From positions 1 to 5,304 of the forward strand of contig JAHELQ010000400.1 of the NCBI GenBank assembly GCA_024644125.1: DNA of 5,304 bases, read 5' to 3'. The notes beneath the pieces are model-generated. The model was given only the letters and a program-made list of their open reading frames with translations. It was not told where the DNA came from and ran no database searches. Below are positions 1 through 3,831 of the stretch, in pieces. This DNA is from Candidatus Aminicenantota bacterium. GTDB lineage: Bacteria > Acidobacteriota > Aminicenantia > UBA2199. Position 1 is the first letter of the stretch. The number at the start of each line of letters is the position of its first letter. The position numbers and the translations under genes are program-made.

Positions 1-1
1 C

Positions 2-778
2 CACATCGAATTCTCCGAAGCCTCCGCCAACCTCTTCGCCCACCCCTACGGCTGGTACTCCTACATCAAAGACCAGGTAGGCACCATCTACAAAATCTTC
101 TCCCACCAAACCCAGACCACCATCACCACCCGCCACTACGACACCTTCGGCAACCTCCTCTCCCAATCCGGCCCCACCAAAGGAAACCTGGGCTTCCAAT
201 CAAAGTACTACGACCAGGAATCAGGGTTCTATCAATTCCGTCATAGATATGAGTCACCGGCAATCGGTAGGTTTGCCACTGAAGATCCGATGTTAATGAA
301 TGCTGGAAAAAACTTCTATAGTTTTGTTGAAAACAATCCTGTTCAATATATTGATCCATATGGCCTCGAAAAAGAAAAATGCCATTGTGAAGATCCATGC
401 GCCTATTTATTACCCAGGGAGTATCCAGGTGGATTTAATCCAGACACTTTCCTGATAAATATGAAGGAAGCTCAAAAAAATAACGTTCTTTGGTGGATAA
501 ACCAAGTCAAACCAAATGGGAAATGGGATTATAAGGTATTTTATGGATGGAGGCATGGTGGGGCGGATATTGGAAATTTTAACTACGGCGCAACCGGTTG
601 CGCGGTCGGCTTTTCACCACAAATATTAATGAGAGCGGCTGGCCTCCTTCATACTGGCAAGGACGGTCGCGGGTATATTTTGGGGGGGTATCCATATGGA
701 GACGCTTATGATGACATGGATCAAATCATTTGGGGTATTGCCTTCTATAATTGTATGCGCCAACATGGAAGGATATAA
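2..778 (+). CDS. Rhs/YD-repeat polymorphic toxin, C-terminal part with type 44 toxin tip (5' truncated)
   Basis: The reading frame is open from the left edge, so only the last 258 residues are visible and the true start lies outside the window. Residues 1 to about 122 look like the end of an Rhs core: a YxYIKDQVGTIYKI segment, then YDTFGNLLSQSG, then GRFATEDP, then a segment ending in DPYGL (353-367). In this family DPxGL-type motifs mark the boundary where the variable toxin tip begins, and the core forms a shell that encloses the tip until delivery. The 136-residue tip contains WDYK, GNFNYGATG (572-598), a following GFSPQILMRAAG segment and a PYGD motif near the end, the pattern I associate with polymorphic toxin type 44 (Ntox44). 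Its target is not shown by the sequence. The likely immunity gene follows 17 bases downstream. The delivery route (T6SS or other) is not visible. Codon use changes from C-ending, GC-rich codons to AT-rich codons at about 190-230, before DPYGL. Confidence 0.9.
   Translation, partial: HIEFSEASANLFAHPYGWYSYIKDQVGTIYKIFSHQTQTTITTRHYDTFGNLLSQSGPTKGNLGFQSKYYDQESGFYQFRHRYESPAIGRFATEDPMLMNAGKNFYSFVENNPVQYIDPYGLEKEKCHCEDPCAYLLPREYPGGFNPDTFLINMKEAQKNNVLWWINQVKPNGKWDYKVFYGWRHGGADIGNFNYGATGCAVGFSPQILMRAAGLLHTGKDGRGYILGGYPYGDAYDDMDQIIWGIAFYNCMRQHGRI
368..775 (+). other. Type 44 (Ntox44-like) toxin domain of the Rhs protein
   Basis: This is the variable tip after DPYGL. Signature blocks in order are WWINQVKPNGKWDYK (residues 40-54 of the tip), GGADIGNFNYGATG, a helical GFSPQILMRAAGLL stretch, and PYGDAYDDMDQIIWGIAFYNC near the C-terminus. 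The early HCEDPC segment and the penultimate helix hold cysteines that could matter for export or folding. The block order agrees with my memory of Ntox44 proteins. I could not run a profile search, and I do not claim a specific activity: polymorphic-toxin surveys predicted many such tips to be nucleases, but no catalytic residues can be proven here. Confidence 0.75.
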
Positions 779-795
779 TTCATTGAGGTATTTTA

Positions 796-1200
796 ATGAA
801 GAGAATAAGTTTAATAGCCATTGCTCTGTTTACCATGATATTTTTGATTAATTGTGAAGAAAGAAAGGAGATTTCGCGGTTTTTATCACCAGATAACCAA
901 GTGGAAGCTATACTCATTGAAACAAACAGTGGTGCGACGACTCCACTGAGGTATTTATTATATCTTGTTTCAGTTGGGAACTCTCCCACAAAAGGCGACC
1001 TGGTATTGGAAGCAATTCACATTGAAGGCTTTGAAATAAAATGGAAGGGACGTAAATTTTTGGAAATTAAATATACAAATGCTCGAATATTCCATTTTCA
1101 AAATATATGGGAGCCAACCAGAAGTGCGCCTGATAGAGAAAGTCAGAAAAAAACAGTTGAACTAAGGCTTATACCGCTAAAAGGGAGTACAATCGATTAA
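796..1200 (+). CDS. Predicted lipoprotein, probable immunity protein of the adjacent toxin
   Basis: This 134-residue protein starts at an ATG preceded by GAGG (785-788) with 7 bases of spacing. The N-terminus is a lipoprotein signal: MKR, a hydrophobic stretch, then the lipobox LINC with Cys20 as the lipidated residue. The residue after the cysteine is Glu, so outer-membrane sorting is plausible if the host is Gram-negative. The mature part has SPDNQVEAILIETNSGATTP (38-57), then a GFEIKW segment and KYTNARIFHFQNIW. This order resembles a widespread family of small proteins carrying NGGATTS and RIxHFxNxW-like motifs, whose name I cannot give with certainty. Its position 17 bases after an Rhs toxin tip, in the same AT-rich composition, is the classic place for a cognate immunity gene. 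The immunity role is inferred from position. No terminator hairpin is visible after the stop. Confidence 0.8.
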   Translation: MKRISLIAIALFTMIFLINCEERKEISRFLSPDNQVEAILIETNSGATTPLRYLLYLVSVGNSPTKGDLVLEAIHIEGFEIKWKGRKFLEIKYTNARIFHFQNIWEPTRSAPDRESQKKTVELRLIPLKGSTID

Positions 1201-1286
1201 AACTATAACCCACAATATGCCTTTGATTAAGCTGAATAAACTCTTATAAAGTTGTTGAAATGAGTATTTGTGAGTATCTCGTGGGT

Positions 1287-1306
1287 GAGTCCTGGGGAGT
1301 CCTGGG
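1287..1306 (+). repeat. Tandem 10-bp duplication
   Basis: GAGTCCTGGG occurs twice back to back (1287-1296 and 1297-1306), and the next bases begin a partial third unit. The second unit runs into the CTGGGGACAGG motif at 1302-1312, so the duplication may have arisen by slippage at the edge of that repeat. Confidence 0.85.
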
Positions 1307-1429
1307 GACAGGCTAGTATCGGCAACGATTCATCGCTGATGAGATGCTGCCTTCGATGCTGCTCGTCGAAGAAAAGGATGGATATTGTCGAACCGGGCTT
1401 CGAGAACCAATAGCTACCTATCCCCAGCC
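1302..1429. repeat. Inverted-repeat-bounded, hairpin-rich segment (REP/MITE-like)
   Basis: The left end CTGGGGACAGG (1302-1312) is matched in inverted orientation by CCTATCCCCAG (1417-1427) with one mismatch. Three small hairpins lie between them: TCATC/GATGA with loop GCT (1330-1342), CTTCGATG/CGTCGAAG with a 5-base loop and one G-T pair (1351-1371), and TCGAA/TTCGA (1388-1403). GATGCTGC is also repeated (1343-1350, 1355-1362). Short palindromic elements with such ends are often spread by transposases encoded elsewhere in the genome, for example REP-associated tyrosine transposases. No transposase is present in this window, so that link is an inference. Confidence 0.5.
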
Positions 1430-1720
1430 ATCCCCGACGGCAAATACATGGCCATGTCAAGAGGCTGTTATATTACGAGTGAATTGGCGTTTTTATTTGC
1501 GAGTTTTTTAATTCTGATTGATAAATCGTTGAGCGGAATTCTGAGTTTTTTTTCTCAGTATCTCGATCTTCAGGAAAAAGTTGACCGCAGACTTTATTTG
1601 GGGCTATTATGATTTCTGGTGAAATGTGATGGCTTTGAACATTCTTTGCGGGGAGATGGGGACAGGCGAAGCAGAATTCGGAATTCTTTTCTCGTTCCGC
1701 AAGTGGCAGGCCTAATTCAA

Positions 1721-1756
1721 AGAAGCATGAGATCTGGCTTCTGAATTCAGATCTCA
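1721..1756 (+). repeat. Interlocked inverted repeats (hairpin or pseudoknot potential)
   Basis: TGAGATCTG (1728-1736) is perfectly complementary to CAGATCTCA (1748-1756), giving a 9-bp stem with an 11-base loop. A second pair, AGAAGC (1721-1726) with GCTTCT (1737-1742), overlaps it so that the first arm of the long stem lies in the loop of the short one. The pairs are arranged as in an H-type pseudoknot or as two alternative hairpins. Whether the region is transcribed is unknown. Confidence 0.5.
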
Positions 1757-1784
1757 AGCATCAGGAGTGAGAACGAAGGCTCGG

Positions 1785-1825
1785 TAGCATCGATGTATCG
1801 ATGGTGTGTTCGAATCGCGATGCTA
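1785..1825. repeat. 8-bp inverted repeat
   Basis: TAGCATCG (1785-1792) is perfectly complementary to CGATGCTA (1818-1825) across a 25-base loop. The loop itself holds a repeated ATCGAT and a GTTCGAATC string. It could be an operator-like palindrome or part of the repeat element around it. No function is assigned. Confidence 0.45.
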
Positions 1826-1842
1826 GAGATAAATCTTCAAAT

Positions 1843-1870
1843 TTGACAATAATCTGCCGGAATATGTAGT
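1843..1870 (+). promoter_or_regulatory. Weak candidate promoter for the sigma operon
   Basis: A perfect TTGACA (1843-1848) is followed by TGTAGT (1865-1870) at a 16-base spacing, matching 4 of 6 bases of a -10 box. A TATGTA at 1863 has a better sequence but only a 14-base spacing. It lies about 140 bases before the first strong ribosome binding site of the operon. The surrounding DNA is repeat-like, so this may be chance. An autoregulated ECF-type promoter is also possible but cannot be recognised without knowing the sigma factor's specificity. Confidence 0.2.
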
Positions 1871-1973
1871 TGAACGAAGCATGGTTCGACCGACGCAGCA
1901 TACAATTATGCAAAAAATTTATAAGCCGTCACATAATCTACCTGTCCCCAGCCCTTATTATTTTTTTTAAATC

Positions 1974-2005
1974 ACGGAACTCCTCCGTCTATTGAATCAG
2001 GAGGT
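1974..2005 (+). promoter_or_regulatory. Strong Shine-Dalgarno with upstream hairpin and anti-SD stretch
   Basis: AGGAGGT (1999-2005) is a near-perfect Shine-Dalgarno site 5 bases before the ATG at 2010. Just upstream, ACGGA (1974-1978) and TCCGT (1984-1988) form a 5-bp hairpin with loop ACTCC. The overlapping CTCCT/CCTCC at 1980-1986 can instead pair with AGGAG/GGAGG of the Shine-Dalgarno site. The two pairings exclude each other, so translation of the leader frame could be controlled by RNA structure. The stems are short, and the switch is only a possibility. Confidence 0.4.
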
Positions 2006-2009
2006 CCAC

Positions 2010-2117
2010 ATGAGTGATTTGAAAAGTAGAAAAAAATGCGGTATTGTCCACCAACAGTGGAAAATTTGTTTGGGAATATGTATAATAATAATCTTTCGAG
2101 AGAGGGAAAACCAATGA
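2010..2117 (+). CDS. Possible 35-residue leader peptide coupled to the sigma gene
   Basis: This ATG has the best ribosome binding site in the neighbourhood (AGGAGG with 5 bases of spacing). The frame reads MSDLKSRKKCG at the start, then a hydrophobic stretch ICLGICIIIIF at residues 19-29, and a polar end. Its TGA stop overlaps the ATG of the sigma gene (ATGA at 2114-2117), a normal arrangement for translational coupling. It could be a genuine small membrane peptide or a leader that sets the rate of sigma translation. Alternatively, codons 8-9 lie on an A7 tract (2030-2036). A -1 shift there, or one missing A in the assembly, would join MSDLKSRKK directly to the sigma frame and turn this into the sigma gene's true 5' end. 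I do not recognise the peptide. Confidence 0.35.
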   Translation: MSDLKSRKKCGIVHQQWKICLGICIIIIFRERENQ

Positions 2118-2986
2118 AAGAAATGGGTGAAGCCGCCGCAAGCGCAGTATTGTCGGTTGAGCAGGCCAGGAAAATTTTCAAGAAGCAAAACAAGAGTATT
2201 CGACGGATTATCGAACAGAAGATCGTTGTCTACAAACCCCTGGAGATCAAGGAAGCCTATGATGGCTTCATCGAGTGGATCCAGAGGGACGACTTCGGCC
2301 CTTTGCGCACTCTGCCCGAAACCGCGTCGGAAGACGAAATCGAAGCGCATATCGAGACATCGATCCGGCACTACCTCATAGAACAGGCCTACTACAAACT
2401 GGAAGAACGCTTCGTCAAAAGCCGTCTGAAGAAGAAATTATGGGATTTTGAACCGAATACGATCAAATTCATGGAAATGGTCGATTTTGTCACCGAGCAC
2501 ATCGAGCGCAACAATTTTGCCCGCATAAAGTCTTTCGGAGAGAGATGCAGCTTCACTACTTTCCTGGCTACAGCGGTGAGTTCAATTTTGAATGATTTTT
2601 GGCGCAGTGTTCGCTCCGCTCAAGAGAACGTAAAAAGATATGTGGGAACGACATTCACAACGGAAGAGGATGAAGAGGAAAATAACGAAGGCCCCATCAA
2701 GCAGGAGATATCGTTTGGCGACCTACTCCAAAAGGGGCTCCAGGAACCCTATGAAGCGGCGGCGCGTGATGAGCAGGCGGAATTCTTGCCCGAGGCGCTG
2801 GGGAAACTGGATAAAGAGCAATTACTCGCGCTCAAATTGAAGTATGAGAAGGGGATGAATCTCTCGCTCATCGCCAGAACCCTGGGGCAGTCCCGCTACA
2901 AAGTGGAGCAACTCATCGAAAAAACGGAATTTTTCATCAAAAAAGAAATAATGCTAAAATTAGAGGAAAAAAGGAGGCAACAATGA
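2114..2986 (+). CDS. Divergent ECF-like RNA polymerase sigma factor
   Basis: This 290-residue protein is larger than usual ECF sigma factors (about 180-200). The region 2 signature is at about 120-168, with FTTFLATAVSSILNDFWR at 147-164 corresponding to the SFRTWLYRIARN...DYLRR segment that binds core polymerase and the -10 element. Region 4 is at about 226-280, with EALGKLDKEQLLALKLKYEKG followed by a helix-turn-helix (NLSLIARTLGQSRYKVEQLIEK) for the -35 element. The linker at about 173-225 is rich in Glu/Asp. Residues 52-94 look like an extra, weaker copy of region 2 (IQRDDF versus IERNNF). The ATG at 2114 is preferred because AGGG (2103-2106) lies 7 bases before it and because it overlaps the upstream frame. 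In-frame ATGs at 2036 and 2078 lack a clear site. It overlaps the anti-sigma gene by 4 bases, which supports its role. It could instead be a sigma-like regulator that is not a true sigma factor. Confidence 0.82.
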   Translation: MKEMGEAAASAVLSVEQARKIFKKQNKSIRRIIEQKIVVYKPLEIKEAYDGFIEWIQRDDFGPLRTLPETASEDEIEAHIETSIRHYLIEQAYYKLEERFVKSRLKKKLWDFEPNTIKFMEMVDFVTEHIERNNFARIKSFGERCSFTTFLATAVSSILNDFWRSVRSAQENVKRYVGTTFTTEEDEEENNEGPIKQEISFGDLLQKGLQEPYEAAARDEQAEFLPEALGKLDKEQLLALKLKYEKGMNLSLIARTLGQSRYKVEQLIEKTEFFIKKEIMLKLEEKRRQQ

Positions 2987-3819
2987 CACACCTCGAAGAT
3001 GAAGATATCGCACGGCTGATCGATGGAATGGTCGGCGAAGCGGAACGCAAACGAATGCTGGACCATATGGCGGATTGTGAGTCTTGCCTGTCGGTCTACA
3101 GCGAAACCATCAAGTTCCTGGAAGAGGAAGGGGAACTGAAAGAGGTCGTGGAACTCAAGCCACAGAATAGCGGGAAACTGATCCCGATGCGGCGTCGCGC
3201 CTGGTTGTCCCTTGCGGCGGCACTTGTCTTCTTTCTGGCGGGAATTTATATCATCGTCGATATGTTGCCGACCGCAGGACTGACCGATACCCAGGCGGCG
3301 TTTCACCAAAAACGGATCAACGAGATTTGGAATCCCAGCGGACATCATTTCTCCGATCCCAATAACAAAGAGTTTGCCGCTGTCCGCATTGGTATCTGGA
3401 TGGAAGACCTCGGTCCCCTGACTAAAGACAAAAAACGAACTGAACTCAAGGCCAAATACATTGAATTTTTGGTAGAGGATCTGGAGAGATTTCTTCCGGA
3501 GGGCGATCCCTTGCTTCTCGAGGTCGCCGGACTGTCGAAGAAAACCTTTCGCGACGTGGAAGTCAAGGCACGGATGAAACTGGACGGCTTCGGTATGGGG
3601 AAATTGTATCAATTCGGCCGGTTCATCGAGAACATCCTCATGACTGCGGTCACTGAAAAACTCCCGGCGGTCGAAGAGCTCGCTCTCTATCTGGGAATAG
3701 CAAAGGAACATCAATTGCCGCAGGGGGTGTCGCGCTTGTTGTCTGGACTTTCCAGAGCCGCCGATCCAGCCTCGATGGCGGAGATCAGTGAAGACGTGAT
3801 CGAAATATTTTTTGAATAG
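2983..3819 (+). CDS. Membrane-anchored zinc-finger anti-sigma factor
   Basis: The ATG lies 5 bases after AAGGAGG (2971-2977) and overlaps the sigma stop codon as ATGA, so the two proteins are probably made in a fixed ratio. The 278-residue protein starts with a small cytoplasmic domain in which H28xxxC32xxC35 forms the zf-HC2/ZAS zinc motif typical of anti-sigma factors that bind ECF sigma factors. A basic stretch (RRR at 70-72) precedes one transmembrane helix at about 74-95. The remaining 180 residues would be outside the cytoplasm. They are mostly predicted-helical and charged, and I do not recognise the domain, which may sense the signal or interact with the exported protease encoded next. 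It has no second membrane helix. The zinc motif, membrane helix and operon position together make the assignment firm. The stimulus is unknown. Confidence 0.87.
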   Translation: MTHLEDEDIARLIDGMVGEAERKRMLDHMADCESCLSVYSETIKFLEEEGELKEVVELKPQNSGKLIPMRRRAWLSLAAALVFFLAGIYIIVDMLPTAGLTDTQAAFHQKRINEIWNPSGHHFSDPNNKEFAAVRIGIWMEDLGPLTKDKKRTELKAKYIEFLVEDLERFLPEGDPLLLEVAGLSKKTFRDVEVKARMKLDGFGMGKLYQFGRFIENILMTAVTEKLPAVEELALYLGIAKEHQLPQGVSRLLSGLSRAADPASMAEISEDVIEIFFE

Positions 3820-3831
3820 GAGTATAGACAG

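Larger units (their letters stand above)
1657..1953. repeat. Second inverted pair of the CTGGGGACAGG-type motif
   Basis: TGGGGACAGGC lies at 1657-1667 and the inverted form CTACCTGTCCCCAGCC at 1938-1953. The latter matches 1414-1429 at 15 of 16 bases in the same orientation. The two ends would bound a 297-base segment that contains two further hairpins (1728-1756 and 1785-1825). I see no target-site duplication, and whether the two copies form one element or are independent insertions of a short motif is unclear. Confidence 0.45.
1201..2009. other. Intergenic region of about 0.8 kb, repeat-bearing, no supported gene
   Basis: The short open frames here give low-complexity, compositionally odd translations with no recognisable motif and no convincing ribosome binding sites, so none is called. 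What can be seen is listed separately: a tandem 10-mer, two sets of inverted CTGGGGACAGG-like repeats with hairpins between them, and possible control signals for the downstream operon near its right end. GAATTC recurs four times between 1536 and 1748, and the 9-mer CGGAATTCT occurs at both 1534-1542 and 1679-1687. The region may be a remnant of older mobile or Rhs-associated DNA. I see no second DPxGL-type motif, so there is no direct sign of an orphan toxin tip. Confidence 0.6.

Noticed and set aside
1385..1612. 75-codon plus-strand frame with a hydrophobic middle
   Set aside because: It starts inside the inverted-repeat segment, has no Shine-Dalgarno site, and gives no recognisable protein.
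1473..1757. 94-codon minus-strand frame in the intergenic region
   Set aside because: It repeats SEF-type segments that come from the GAATTC repeats. It has no clear ribosome binding site or domain and crosses the inverted repeats.
1780..1830. tRNA-like T-arm (GTTCGAATC)
   Set aside because: The flanking bases do not form a 5-bp T stem, and no matching acceptor or anticodon arm is found at the right distance upstream.
1921..1968. Intrinsic terminator ending in T8 (1961-1968)
   Set aside because: Only a distant ATAAG/CTTAT 5-bp A/T-rich pairing precedes the T tract. No GC-rich hairpin lies directly before it.
1201..2009. CRISPR array or orphan Rhs toxin tips
   Set aside because: There are no regularly spaced direct repeats of 25-40 bases, and no second DPxGL-type core remnant in any frame.
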